From NCBI RefSeq assembly GCF_010727605.1, contig NZ_AP022568.1, positions 372,001-436,000 on the forward strand: DNA of 64,000 nt, given 5' to 3'. This document shows positions 54,827 through 63,467 of this stretch, piece by piece (position 1 is the stretch's first letter; each line of letters opens with the position of its first letter). Origin of the DNA: Mycobacterium simiae. Its GTDB lineage: Bacteria; Actinomycetota; Actinomycetes; Mycobacteriales; Mycobacteriaceae. The notes under the pieces are model-generated. The model saw only the letters and a program-made list of their open reading frames with translations, was not told the DNA's origin and made no database searches. The position numbers were made by a program, and so were the translations under genes.

Positions 54827-54901
54827 CATAAATTCCTCTGGCACAACGACTCTCATCGGCGTACCGTTGCGAATACCTGACACGAAAGAGGGTCCGAACC
54901 C

Positions 54902-55063
54902 ATGACCGCTGACGAACTAATTGCCCTGTTTGAATCGACCGTTTCTATCGATGGCGTCGAAAAGCCGCTGGGCGACTGCACCCCCGCCGAAGCACTGACC
55001 GCTGTGGACCAATTTGCAGGCTTCCTGCGACACCTAATAGACGAAGGGCCGCAACACACCTGA
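54902..55063 (+). CDS. 53-residue hypothetical element protein
   Basis: From ATG 54902: TADELIALFESTVSIDGVEK, PLGDCTPAEALTAVDQFAGF, LRHLIDEGPQHT. It is acidic and helical, with AAGAGGG about 10 bp upstream. It is the first plus-strand gene of the control region. Codon use is natural. No family recognised; its size would allow an antirepressor or excisionase cofactor, which is speculation. Confidence 0.55.
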   Translation: MTADELIALFESTVSIDGVEKPLGDCTPAEALTAVDQFAGFLRHLIDEGPQHT

Positions 55064-55157
55064 CCACCGGCTAGTTCGGGCCGGTTCTTCGCGGTTATCC
55101 CCGGACTAGCCGGATTCCATTTTTGTAAACCGCGAAACACGTTGAGAGGAAACAACA

Positions 55158-55772
55158 ATGACCACCACAATCGAGAGCAAGGATATCCGTATGGCGCTCG
55201 CCTGGGAGCTTGAGTCGCAGGCCAGTTTCCGGGAGCATGTCGCGCAGGTATATCCGGAGGACACGCGTAACGCGCGCAGCGCCAACGAGTTACGGCTTCT
55301 AGCAGAGGGATTGCGTACCAACGCGGGGTACGACGATACACCAGCGCTCCGCAAGATCCTCGCCCTGGTGACGGAGCATGGATTGCCTTTGGAGTGCATC
55401 ATTCCCAGCGATGGATTTAACGCCTCGCAGTATCGATTCCACGACGCAAACGAGAGTGACGACGAGTTTTTGAATGATCTCGCGGACGCGCTGGAAAGTG
55501 AACTAAGTGAGTTATCCGAGGTCCAAAGCGAAGGTAGTGACGCTATCGAGATGCTCGCTAAATTGGTCGCTCCCGCAGGGGATCACGTAGAGCTTGGCAT
55601 TGAGTCAAAAAGCTTTAATGGCACTGCATTCTATGTGGTGCTGACTGTGAAGAACAAGGGTATAGCACTGGAACCGGAACAGGCGCGAAGTCTTGCTCAG
55701 CAGCTTCTCAATATGGCCCAGGCTGCCGACGAAGGTGCGGAGGACTGGTACCTGTACGGAGCGGAGGAATGA
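55158..55772 (+). CDS. hypothetical acidic element protein
   Basis: 204 residues from ATG 55158 with AGAGGA 7 bp upstream. It is acidic and alpha/beta: RMALAWELESQASFREHVAQ, LRLLAEGLRTNAGYDDTPAL, DDEFLNDLADALESELSELS, YVVLTVKNKGIALEPEQARS, and a C-terminus DEGAEDWYLYGAEE. I recognise no domain. It is convergent with the integrase across 65 bp and divergent from the early operon, the position often used by immunity or lysogeny-maintenance genes. That role is inferred from place only. Confidence 0.65.
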   Translation: MTTTIESKDIRMALAWELESQASFREHVAQVYPEDTRNARSANELRLLAEGLRTNAGYDDTPALRKILALVTEHGLPLECIIPSDGFNASQYRFHDANESDDEFLNDLADALESELSELSEVQSEGSDAIEMLAKLVAPAGDHVELGIESKSFNGTAFYVVLTVKNKGIALEPEQARSLAQQLLNMAQAADEGAEDWYLYGAEE

Positions 55773-55837
55773 CACCCTGACCCCCTCAATCCTCACAAAC
55801 GACAACCCCGCGCCCTTGATTGGTGTGGCACGGGGTA

Positions 55838-57310
55838 CTACCCCACCGGCTTGACCCAGCGTGGTTGCACCCGGTCAGGGTTAAATACATGTGACCCCTT
55901 GCCGACCGGCATCACTACCGGGTCCATCAACACCCCGATGACTCTCCGAAACCTAGTCGGCTCCAAGCGTTTTACCGCGTCGACGGCTTCGGGGCGGCCC
56001 ACAGGGATTCCCGCGAATAGGTCAACCATCTCCGAATCATGAAGGCGCGCCTCTAACTTGGTGATCTGGTCGTTGATTTCCTCGGTTGCGACTTTGGCCT
56101 GCTCCCCAGTCAACAACCGCCGCGCACGTTCAACTCCGATGTTCAGGCGATCTGCATGGAGAAGGTTCAGCTCGGCGCGGATCGCCGCTGCCTCTGTCTC
56201 GTCCATGGTCGACGCTTTGAGTAGGTCGACGGCATCCTCGCGGGCCAGCCGCCAACCCACCAGGCCATATATCAGCGGTTCAACGTCTTTGGTCCTGATT
56301 GCGACGCCCAGGCATTTAATGCACCGGTAGGCACCGTCACCCTTGGAGGTCTGGTAGCCCGCCAAATGGCCGCCACAGCCCGGTTTCCCGCATGCCAGTG
56401 CGCCGGTCAATAGGTGTTTTCGCACCGTCTTGGGGCGGTGCCGCCCCGGCGCGTTCAGTTTCGCTTGCGCCCGTTTCCAGGTTTTTTCGTCCACTAGCGC
56501 GGGCCAGGTGCCGGGTCCAACGATCTCCGTCACCATTTCGCCCTTTTTTTCATCCTTAAAGGTGTGCGACCGCAACCCGGCATTGCGCGGTGCGCGCAGA
56601 AAGCTGCTCATCGTGGACGCTGACCACGGTTTGCCGCTAATCCCGTACGCACCAAGGGAATTGAGGTTGCGCGCGATTTCGCTGATGGACACTCCGCGCA
56701 ACAGTGCGTTGTAGGCTTCAACGACTAGCGGCGCGGTCTGGGGGTCTGGTTCGTGGTTAATATAGCCGAAGGCGTTGCGCCACTGTGGAATACCTCGCTC
56801 GGCCCGCTGGCGCGCGGCGCGGCGCTGACGGACCCTCATCATTGCAATTTCGTGCTCGGAGAAGGCCGTTTTAATCTCCGCGGTCAATACCCCGGTTGGC
56901 GAGTACAGGTCAACGTCGCCCTGCCCGGTGGTGGTTAACGGAATCTCGCGACCCAGTGATTTGAAGAACCGGCGCAAGTCAACAAATTCATCCATCACGC
57001 GCCAGTTGCGGTCTTGGTCAAAGGCGGCGATAGCGTCGATCTTTCCGGCTTTGATGTCGGTCAACAAGCGATCCCACTCAGGGCGGTCACCTCCGGAGGA
57101 GGCCGACCGATTGTTGTCGATGTAATAGCCGACCAGGGTCCAGCCCTTCATCTCGCACAACGCGGCGGTGTCTTCGCGCTGGCGGTCGACGCCAGCGCGC
57201 TTGTCCTTGGGATCGGAGCTGATGCGGCAGTAGCAACCGGCCCTGACCTGGGTCGGGTTGGAAGTGCCCGACCCTGCGGAGGGCGGCGCGACCTGGGATT
57301 TCGTGCTCAT
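55838..57310 (-). CDS. large serine recombinase (phiRv1-type integrase)
   Basis: 490 residues from ATG 57310, 28 bp inside the right junction. The N-terminal catalytic domain has the nucleophile Ser in GCYCRISSDPKDKRAGVDRQ, then YYIDNNRSASSGGDRPEWDR, AAFDQDRNWRVMDEFVDLRR and the GDVDLYSPTGVLTAEIKTAF helix. RRAARQRAERGIPQWRNAFG leads into the recombinase domain. A zinc ribbon (ALACGKPGCGGHLAG, YRCIKC) follows near residues 320-355, then a coiled coil. phiRv1 integrase of M. tuberculosis is the natural relative; it joins attP to REP13E12 attB sites without host factors and needs an Xis for excision. Probably still functional: no frameshift seen. Confidence 0.93.
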   Translation of the reverse strand: MSTKSQVAPPSAGSGTSNPTQVRAGCYCRISSDPKDKRAGVDRQREDTAALCEMKGWTLVGYYIDNNRSASSGGDRPEWDRLLTDIKAGKIDAIAAFDQDRNWRVMDEFVDLRRFFKSLGREIPLTTTGQGDVDLYSPTGVLTAEIKTAFSEHEIAMMRVRQRRAARQRAERGIPQWRNAFGYINHEPDPQTAPLVVEAYNALLRGVSISEIARNLNSLGAYGISGKPWSASTMSSFLRAPRNAGLRSHTFKDEKKGEMVTEIVGPGTWPALVDEKTWKRAQAKLNAPGRHRPKTVRKHLLTGALACGKPGCGGHLAGYQTSKGDGAYRCIKCLGVAIRTKDVEPLIYGLVGWRLAREDAVDLLKASTMDETEAAAIRAELNLLHADRLNIGVERARRLLTGEQAKVATEEINDQITKLEARLHDSEMVDLFAGIPVGRPEAVDAVKRLEPTRFRRVIGVLMDPVVMPVGKGSHVFNPDRVQPRWVKPVG

Positions 57311-57336
57311 CTTTAGAGTGTACGTGAGAAGCATGA

Positions 57337-57343
57337 TTATGGA
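57337..57343. other. right attachment junction (attR)
   Basis: Element sequence GATT is followed by the core ATG (57339-57341) and chromosomal GATGCGGCAG. Comparison with the left junction reconstructs an uninterrupted HNH gene, which fixes both ends to within the 3-bp core. Confidence 0.7.
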
Positions 57344-58464
57344 TGCGGCAGTAGCACTTGAGGTTTGACGCATGCGTCGGCCCGCCGGTGGCGTAGGGGA
57401 TCGTATGATCGAGGTCGCACTCGATCGCCGGCCGATCGCAACCGGGCCAGCGGCAGGTCAAGTCCCGGCAGCGCACAAAGTCCTGCAGCGCCTTGGACGG
57501 GACATAACCCGGTTCGGGAGCGGCGTCGGCCGGATGGACCAGTGGCACCAACCTGGCCGACTTAGCCAGTTCGGCAACCACTTCCGGTGTGATGAGGCCG
57601 TCCGCCCCCAGCTGCGATGCGGGCACCGAGCCGGTGCCGTCGATGGTGGCCTGCTCGGCGATCACATGAATGATGACCGGCGAGGCCGGGCGACGCTGGC
57701 CCGCGGCACAGTCGGACCGGCCGCACCGGCAGGCCAGCCGGTCGGCCGCCGCCGCCAGCGCCCCCAGCGCATCCGCGCAGCGCTCCTCGACGCCGCGAGG
57801 GTCGTGCTCACACACCGTGTGGGCCAACGCATTCAAGCGCTTTTCCAGAACTCGCGCGTCGGGCGTCAAACACGAGCCGTGGATTTCGGAGATGCCGTCG
57901 CCAACGTCACCGATCCATATCTCGCGACCGGACTGGCGTTCCTTGCGGCGCCGCACCGCATCCTTGTCGGCTCGCACGACGACCTTGTCGACCTGCGCGG
58001 CCAGGCGCCCATGCGTCATCGACGGCCACCGCGGCACGTTCACGGCCAGCTCCGCGTCGACGCGGGCCAATACCTCGTCATCGGTCAGCAGATCGGTGCG
58101 ATAGACGATGGTTTGAAACGTCCGGTAGTCGATGTCGCCGGCCTGGAAAACCTCCGCGACCCTGGGCAGCCGCTCCCGCATCGCGCGGGCGTAGCGAAGG
58201 CGGCTCGCTGCCAACCCCTGACTGATTCGCAGGGCCCGCCGCGACCTCGGCCGTCACGGCCTCCATGGTGTCCACCGCCCAGTCTTCGGTGTCTGAGCAA
58301 CGCGCTAACCGGTAGGCGAACAAGTCACCCATAGCCGCCAATTGTGCTGCCGCTGCCCGGTTTTCGAGGCGTGCGGACGCACAGACCTGCTCCACCAAGG
58401 CCGCGGCGGCCGGCGTGGTCGAAGGATGGCGCCGCTCGAATGCCTCGCCCAATTTGTCGAACAT
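57339..58464 (-). pseudogene. N-terminal part of split and frameshifted DUF222/HNH (13E12-type) gene
   Basis: From ATG 58464 the frame reads FDKLGEAFERRHPSTTPAAA, the DUF222 start. Near 58232-58237 one extra base (GGGCCC where GGCCC restores the frame) breaks it; the other frame continues RISQGLAASRLRYARAMRER through to the HNH motif CRWPGCDRPAIECDLDHTIP, YATGGPTHASNLKCYCRIH. Element DNA follows the core. Such proteins are repeated in mycobacterial genomes and serve as phiRv1 attachment sites. A perfect LexA box covers the start codon. The gene is doubly inactivated unless the shift is a sequence error. Confidence 0.85.
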
Positions 58465-58472
58465 GTGTTCGA
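58457..58472. promoter_or_regulatory. LexA (SOS) box over the HNH gene start codon
   Basis: Minus-strand TCGAACACATGTTCGA is a perfect match to TCGAAC-N4-GTTCGA, and its N4 contains part of the ATG start (58462-58464). A CATACT hexamer just upstream could be the -10 of a leaderless message. Several M. tuberculosis 13E12 genes are reported as LexA-regulated, which agrees with this. Confidence 0.8.
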
Positions 58473-58655
58473 GTATGCCACGGGCCACCGACAAGTTTTT
58501 GGAATCGCCCGCGAGCGCTCGGACGTCTCGAAACTGGCGAGGGCGCCGTGCCGCTGTGTCCTTTGCCCACGGAATTACCATGACGCCGTGCGGTCACGCT
58601 CTGGCCGCGCCGGGCCGCGGAGGGCCAGCGATCCCACCGGGCCGCGCTCCCGGAC

Positions 58656-59930
58656 CTAGAAGCGCGAAAGTACTTCGGCCACCACGGAATCGATCGGCAC
58701 CGACACCTGGTCCCCGGTCGCGAGATCCTTGACGCCGATCGTCCCGGCCTCGAGGTCGCGGTCGCCGGCCACCAGGGCGAGGCGCGCACCGGAACGGTCG
58801 GCCGCCCGCATCGCACCCTTGAGCCCCCGGCCGCCGTAAGCCAGGTCGACCCGCACACCGGCGGCTCGCAACCGCCCGGCCAGCACCGCCAGCCGCAGCT
58901 TGGCCGGCTCGCTCAGCGGGACTCCGAACACGTCGCAGCGCGCGGTCTCCCCTACGCTCTTGCCCTCGGCCCGCAGTGCCAGCAGCGTGCGGTCGACGCC
59001 CAGCCCAAATCCGATGCCGGACAGGTCCTGACCGCCGAGCTGACGCATCAAACCGTCGTAGCGGCCGCCGCCTCCGATGCCCGACTGCGCGCCCAGGCCG
59101 TCGTGCACGAACTCGAAGGTCGTCTTGGTGTAGTAATCCAGGCCACGCACCATCCGCGGGTTGATCACGTAGGGCACGCCGAGGGCATCCAGATGCGCGA
59201 GCACGGTGTCGAAATGCTGCTTGGCGGCATCGGAGAGATGGTCGAGCAGCACCGGCGCCTCAGCCGTCATGGCGCGCACCTCGGGCCGTTTGTCGTCGAG
59301 CACCCGCAACGGATTGATCTCGGCGCGCCGTCGGGTCTCCTCGTCAAGTGCGAGCCCGAACAGGAACTCCTGCAACAGTTCCCGATACTGCGGGCGGCAG
59401 CTCTCGTCGCCCAGCGAGGTGATTTCCAGCCGAAACCCGTCCAGGCCCAGCGACCGGAAGCCGGCGTCGGCCACGGCGATCACCTCGGCGTCGAGCGCCG
59501 GGTCGTCGACACCGATCGCCTCCACACCGACCTGCTGCAGCTGACGGTAGCGGCCGGCCTGCGGCCGTTCGTAGCGGAAAAACGGTCCGGCGTAACACAA
59601 TTTCACCGGCAACGCGCCGCGGTCCAGGCCGTGTTCGATCACCGCGCGCACCACCCCGGCCGTCCCCTCCGGCCGCAGCGTCACCGAACGGTCACCGCGG
59701 TCGGCGAACGTGTACATCTCCTTGGACACCACGTCGGTGGACTCGCCGACGCCGCGGGCGAACAGCCCGGTGTCCTCGAAGATGGGCAGTTCGATGTCGC
59801 CGTAGCCGGCTCGGCGGGCGGCGCCCAGCAGGGCGGACCGCACCGCGACGAACTGCGCGGACTCCGGCGGCACATAGTCCGGAACGCCCTTGGGCGCAGA
59901 AAACGTCGAAAACGAAGAGGACCCCGTCAT
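58656..59930 (-). CDS. hisS: histidyl-tRNA synthetase
   Basis: 424 residues from ATG 59930, overlapping the upstream hydrolase gene by 4 bp. Class II motifs: [19 protein letters not shown], motif 2 [20 protein letters not shown], histidine-A loops [19 protein letters not shown] and [20 protein letters not shown], and motif 3 [15 protein letters not shown]. The C-terminal anticodon-binding domain is intact ([20 protein letters not shown]). The gene charges tRNA-His. It follows the hydrolase in a two-gene unit that is conserved in mycobacteria. Confidence 0.96.
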   Translation of the reverse strand: MTGSSSFSTFSAPKGVPDYVPPESAQFVAVRSALLGAARRAGYGDIELPIFEDTGLFARGVGESTDVVSKEMYTFADRGDRSVTLRPEGTAGVVRAVIEHGLDRGALPVKLCYAGPFFRYERPQAGRYRQLQQVGVEAIGVDDPALDAEVIAVADAGFRSLGLDGFRLEITSLGDESCRPQYRELLQEFLFGLALDEETRRRAEINPLRVLDDKRPEVRAMTAEAPVLLDHLSDAAKQHFDTVLAHLDALGVPYVINPRMVRGLDYYTKTTFEFVHDGLGAQSGIGGGGRYDGLMRQLGGQDLSGIGFGLGVDRTLLALRAEGKSVGETARCDVFGVPLSEPAKLRLAVLAGRLRAAGVRVDLAYGGRGLKGAMRAADRSGARLALVAGDRDLEAGTIGVKDLATGDQVSVPIDSVVAEVLSRF

Positions 59931-60625
59931 CCGGTCAGGCCTTCGAGGAACGGGTTGAAGCGCCGCTCGGCGCCGATGGTGGTGGCGTTGCCGTGCCCGG
60001 GCAGCACCACCGTGTTGTCGTCGAGCACCAACAGCTTCTCGACGATCGAGGTCAGCAAGTCGCGGCCGCTGCCGCCGAACAGGTCGGTGCGTCCCACCGA
60101 GCGCTCGAACAGGGTGTCACCGGTGAACACCACATCGTGGTCGGCTGGACTTGCCTGAGAGACCCGAAAGACCACCGACCCGCGAGTGTGCCCGGGTGTG
60201 TGATCGACGTTGACGCTCACGTTGCCCAGATCGATCTTGTCTCCGTCGTGGTCCAGCTCAACCACCTGTTTAGGCTCGCGGAAGAACGCACCCGTCACCA
60301 GTTGGGCCACCCGCGGGCCCAGGCCGTGGATCGGGTCTTTCAGCATGAAGCGGTCTTCGGGATGGATGTAGGTCGGGCAGCCGAAGGTATCGGAAACCTT
60401 CTGCGCCGACCACATGTGGTCGATGTGTCCGTGGGTGAGCAGCACCGCGGCCGGGGTCAGCCGGTTTTCGTCGAGGATGCGCCGCAGCGGACCCATCGCA
60501 CGCTGCCCGGGGTCGACGATCACGGCGTCGGTTCCGGGTCGCTCGGCCAGCACGTAGCAGTTGCACTGCAACATGCCGGCGGGAAATCCGGTAATCAACA
60601 CGCCTTCCAGTTTCCCATGGGCCAC
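59927..60625 (-). CDS. glyoxalase II-like metallo-beta-lactamase-fold hydrolase
   Basis: 232 residues from ATG 60625; a GTG at 60601 ([10 protein letters not shown]) gives 224 and matches the M. tuberculosis Rv2581c length I recall. The metal motif is [20 protein letters not shown] (HxHxDH), with [16 protein letters not shown] and [20 protein letters not shown] supplying further ligands and [11 protein letters not shown] the last His. The family hydrolyses S-D-lactoyl thioesters or related substrates. In mycobacteria, which use mycothiol in place of glutathione, the real thioester is uncertain. Confidence 0.9.
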   Translation of the reverse strand: MAHGKLEGVLITGFPAGMLQCNCYVLAERPGTDAVIVDPGQRAMGPLRRILDENRLTPAAVLLTHGHIDHMWSAQKVSDTFGCPTYIHPEDRFMLKDPIHGLGPRVAQLVTGAFFREPKQVVELDHDGDKIDLGNVSVNVDHTPGHTRGSVVFRVSQASPADHDVVFTGDTLFERSVGRTDLFGGSGRDLLTSIVEKLLVLDDNTVVLPGHGNATTIGAERRFNPFLEGLTG

Positions 60626-60701
60626 TTGACACAGGACGGCGCGCCCGCATTAGCCTGGGCTGGCTACAGGCCCCGCTCACAACCATGGAGGCAGACCGGC
60701 C

Positions 60702-61598
60702 GTGCCGACCAACGAACAGCGACGTGCCAACGCCAAGCGCAAACTCGAACGGCAGCTGGAGCGTCGCGCGCAGCAGGCCCGACGCCGCCGCCTGCTGCTC
60801 ATCGTCGGCGGCGTGGTCGGGGTCGTCGCCGTGGCGGCCGCCGTGACGATCGCCGTGATCAACTCCAACAACCGGCACAAGACCGACTCGGCGGCCGCGA
60901 CGCCGGGCAGCCCCCCGGCGGCGAGCACCACGGCACCGACCGGTCAGGTTCCGCCGGCTCCGCCGCTGCCGGCGTTCAAGCCGTCGGCCACCCTCGGCGC
61001 CAACTGCCAGTACCCGGCCACGCCGCAGGAACCGGCCGCCAAACCTGTGAAGCCGCCGCGTACCGGCAAGGTGCCCACCGACCCCGCCCAGGTCAGCGTG
61101 AGCATGTCGACCAGCCAGGGCAACCTGGGCCTGATGCTGGCCAACAACGAATCACCTTGCACGGTCAACAGTTTCGCCAGCCTGGTCGGCCAGAAGTACT
61201 TCGACGACACCAAGTGCCACCGGCTGACCACCTCGGAGACGTTGGGCGTCCTGCAGTGCGGTGACCCCAAGGGCGACGGCACCGGCGGCCCGGGCTACAA
61301 GTTCGACAACGAATATCCGACCGACCAGTACCCGCCGAACGATCCCAAGGCGCAGGAACCGGTGGTCTATCCGCGTGGCACGCTCGCCATGGCCAACGCC
61401 GGCCCGGGCACCAACGGCAGCCAATTCTTCATGGTCTACAAGGACTCCCAGCTGCCGCCGCAGTACACCGTGTTCGGCAAGATTCAAGACGACGGACTGG
61501 CCGTGCTGGACAAGATCGCCAAGGCCGGTGTGGTCGGCGGTGGCGACGACGGAGCACCGGTCAGCGAAGTCACGATCAAGTCGATACGTCTGGACTAA
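60702..61598 (+). CDS. ppiB: membrane-anchored cyclophilin-type peptidyl-prolyl isomerase
   Basis: 298 residues from GTG 60702. A basic coiled N-terminus (TNEQRRANAKRKLERQLERR) leads to one membrane segment near residues 29-52 (LLLIVGGVVGVVAVAAAVTI). A Pro-rich linker and LGANCQYP follow, then the cyclophilin domain outside the membrane: SPCTVNSFASLVGQKYFDDT, CHRLTTSETLGVLQCGDPKG, DGTGGPGYKF, PRGTLAMANAGPGTNGSQFF. The catalytic Arg sits in CHRL, but the usual FMIQGGD stretch is altered to VLQCGD. Family role: folding of exported proteins. Matches Rv2582 (recalled). Confidence 0.92.
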   Translation: MPTNEQRRANAKRKLERQLERRAQQARRRRLLLIVGGVVGVVAVAAAVTIAVINSNNRHKTDSAAATPGSPPAASTTAPTGQVPPAPPLPAFKPSATLGANCQYPATPQEPAAKPVKPPRTGKVPTDPAQVSVSMSTSQGNLGLMLANNESPCTVNSFASLVGQKYFDDTKCHRLTTSETLGVLQCGDPKGDGTGGPGYKFDNEYPTDQYPPNDPKAQEPVVYPRGTLAMANAGPGTNGSQFFMVYKDSQLPPQYTVFGKIQDDGLAVLDKIAKAGVVGGGDDGAPVSEVTIKSIRLD

Positions 61599-61677
61599 AC
61601 CCCGGGCGGCGCAACACGATCGCCCACGGATTCTCGAGAACGCGGCGGCGCGGGGGCCGACACCTTAAAGTCAGGGC

Positions 61678-63459
61678 GTGGGGACGGAGTCATTCGGGCA
61701 GTACGAACTGCGTGAGTTGTTGGGCCGCGGCGGCATGGGACAGGTCTATCGCGCCTACGACACCAGCACCGACCGGATCGTCGCGCTCAAGGTGCTGCCC
61801 GCACATTTGGCCGAGGACAGCGAGTTTCAGCAACGATTCCGCCGCGAGGCACGCATCGCGGCAAGTCTGAACGACCCGCACATGGTGCCGATCCACAGCT
61901 ACGGCGAGATCGACGGCCGACTCTACGTCGACATGCGCCTGATCGAGGGCCGCGACCTGTTGCAGTACATCCGCGACCACGGCGGACGGCTGGACCCGCA
62001 GCGCGCCGTCGCGGTGATCGAACAGGTTGCGGCAGCACTGGATACGGCACACGAGGTGGGGCTGATCCACCGCGACATCAAGCCGTCCAACATCCTGGTG
62101 ACCAACCGGGAGTTCGTCTACCTGATCGACTTCGGCCTTGCCCGCACCGCCGCCGACACCGCACTCACCCAGAGTGGCCACACCATGGGCACGATGGCCT
62201 ATATGGCCCCGGAGCGGTTTCGGGGCATGACCGACCACCGCGCGGACGTCTACGCGCTGGCCTGCGTGCTGTACGAATGCCTGACCGGGCGGCTGCCGTA
62301 TCCGGGCGATACCTTCGAAGAACAACTCAACGCGCATCTGAACACTCCGCCGCCACGCGCCTCGTTTACCGCGCCGGGCGTGCCGCCGGCCCTCGACGAC
62401 GTGATCGCCCGCGGCATGGCCAAGGATGTCGACTCCCGCTACCAGTCGGCAATCGAGTTCGCCGAGGCCGCCAAGGCCGCACTCACCGGCCCGCCCACCG
62501 CGGCGACGCCCGGCCCGTCGCACCCAGCCGCCGCCGCGGCGCCCCACGCCCCCCACCCCAGTGCCATGGTTGGGCCGCAGGCCCCGCCGCACGCCTCGAA
62601 CCGGCGGCTGATTGTCGGCATTGTGGCCGCATCCATCTTCACCCTCACGATGGTGACGATCTTGGTGATCGCGCTGGTGACCCACGGCGACTCGACGGCG
62701 AGCAACGCGACCTCCACCACCGCACCGCATCCCAGGACGCCCAAACTGGGCCCCGCCATGGGCGGCCCGTTCGGGCCGACGACCGCTGCCACGCCGAACG
62801 GGACCGCCGCACCAGCGTTGCCGGCGTTCGCGCCCCCGCCGGACCTGGGCGCCAACTGCCAATATCCGGTGGTGGCCGCCGATTCCCCCGATGCGTCCCC
62901 GAAGCCGGTCAACCCGCCGCCGTCGGGTCGGGTGTCCACCACTCCGCCCGTGATCAAGGCGACCATCTCCACCAACGTCGGCGACATCGGCCTCGATCTG
63001 GACAATGCCAAGTCGCCCTGCACGGTGAACAGCTTCACCAGCCTGGCGCGGCAACAGTTCTTCAACGACACCTCGTGTGCCCGGCTGACCAAGACGGCCG
63101 ACGTCGCGGCGCTGCTGTGCGGTGGTCCCGACAAGGACGGCGGCGGCGGGCCCGGCTACGAATTCGCCGACGAATACCCCACCAACCAGTACCCGCCGGG
63201 CGATCCCGCGCTGCGGGCGACCGTGGTGTACCCGCGCGGCACCGTGGCGATGGCGACCTCGGACCCGAACACCAACGGCAGCCAGTTCGTGCTGTTTTTC
63301 CAGGACACCGAGACACAACCGGTCAACACGGTGCTCGGGACCATCGATGAGGCCGGCCTGGCGGTCCTCGACAAGATCGGCGCGACCGGTGTGGCCGGCA
63401 ACCGCGAGAGCGGCCTGCCGGCATCGCCGGTGACGATCACCTCGATACGGCTGGACTGA
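61678..63459 (+). CDS. receptor-type Ser/Thr kinase fused to an extracellular cyclophilin domain
   Basis: 593 residues from GTG 61678. Residues about 8-270 are a Hanks-type kinase: LLGRGGMGQVYRAYD, the ATP lysine in IVALKVL, catalytic loop LIHRDIKPSNILV, YLIDFGLAR, and TMGTMAYMAPERFRG. A Pro/Ala-rich juxtamembrane stretch and one membrane segment (about 315-337) follow. The outer domain copies neighbouring PpiB: LGANCQYPV, SPCTVNSFTSLARQQFFNDT, LCGGPDKDGGGGPGYEFADE, YPTNQYPPGDP, VVYPRGTVAMATSDPNTNGS. I recall no such kinase at this locus in M. tuberculosis. It could sense ligands or proline-containing cell-wall peptides through the cyclophilin domain. Activation-loop Thr residues (AADTALTQSGHT) are present, so it looks active. 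Confidence 0.9.
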   Translation: MGTESFGQYELRELLGRGGMGQVYRAYDTSTDRIVALKVLPAHLAEDSEFQQRFRREARIAASLNDPHMVPIHSYGEIDGRLYVDMRLIEGRDLLQYIRDHGGRLDPQRAVAVIEQVAAALDTAHEVGLIHRDIKPSNILVTNREFVYLIDFGLARTAADTALTQSGHTMGTMAYMAPERFRGMTDHRADVYALACVLYECLTGRLPYPGDTFEEQLNAHLNTPPPRASFTAPGVPPALDDVIARGMAKDVDSRYQSAIEFAEAAKAALTGPPTAATPGPSHPAAAAAPHAPHPSAMVGPQAPPHASNRRLIVGIVAASIFTLTMVTILVIALVTHGDSTASNATSTTAPHPRTPKLGPAMGGPFGPTTAATPNGTAAPALPAFAPPPDLGANCQYPVVAADSPDASPKPVNPPPSGRVSTTPPVIKATISTNVGDIGLDLDNAKSPCTVNSFTSLARQQFFNDTSCARLTKTADVAALLCGGPDKDGGGGPGYEFADEYPTNQYPPGDPALRATVVYPRGTVAMATSDPNTNGSQFVLFFQDTETQPVNTVLGTIDEAGLAVLDKIGATGVAGNRESGLPASPVTITSIRLD

Positions 63460-63467
63460 CGCTCCGC

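Larger units (their letters stand above)
41466..57341. mobile_element. phiRv1-like integrated element (satellite-like prophage)
   Basis: A 15.9-kb insertion bounded by a shared ATG (CAT on the minus strand) at 41466-41468 and 57339-57341, inside a DUF222/HNH gene. Joining the outer flanks gives TGCCGCATC-CAT-CACCTGG, an in-frame CRIHHLVKT. The right end has a large serine integrase, the left end cargo. In M. tuberculosis, phiRv1 also uses a serine integrase and REP13E12 genes as attachment sites (established knowledge). Contents: integrase, control region, primase/ATPase, WhiB-like, small-terminase-like and prohead-protease genes, plus cargo. I recognise no capsid, portal, tail or lysis genes. 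Confidence 0.88.

Noticed and set aside
57087..57338. Apparent C-terminal extension of the HNH gene into the integrase region
   Set aside because: It is read-through of the interrupted gene into element DNA in a non-coding frame of the integrase, not a real domain.
61690..63318. 542-codon minus-strand frame opposite the kinase gene
   Set aside because: Composition (Arg/Val/His-rich, no motif) is that of an antisense shadow; the plus frame encodes a complete kinase and cyclophilin domain.
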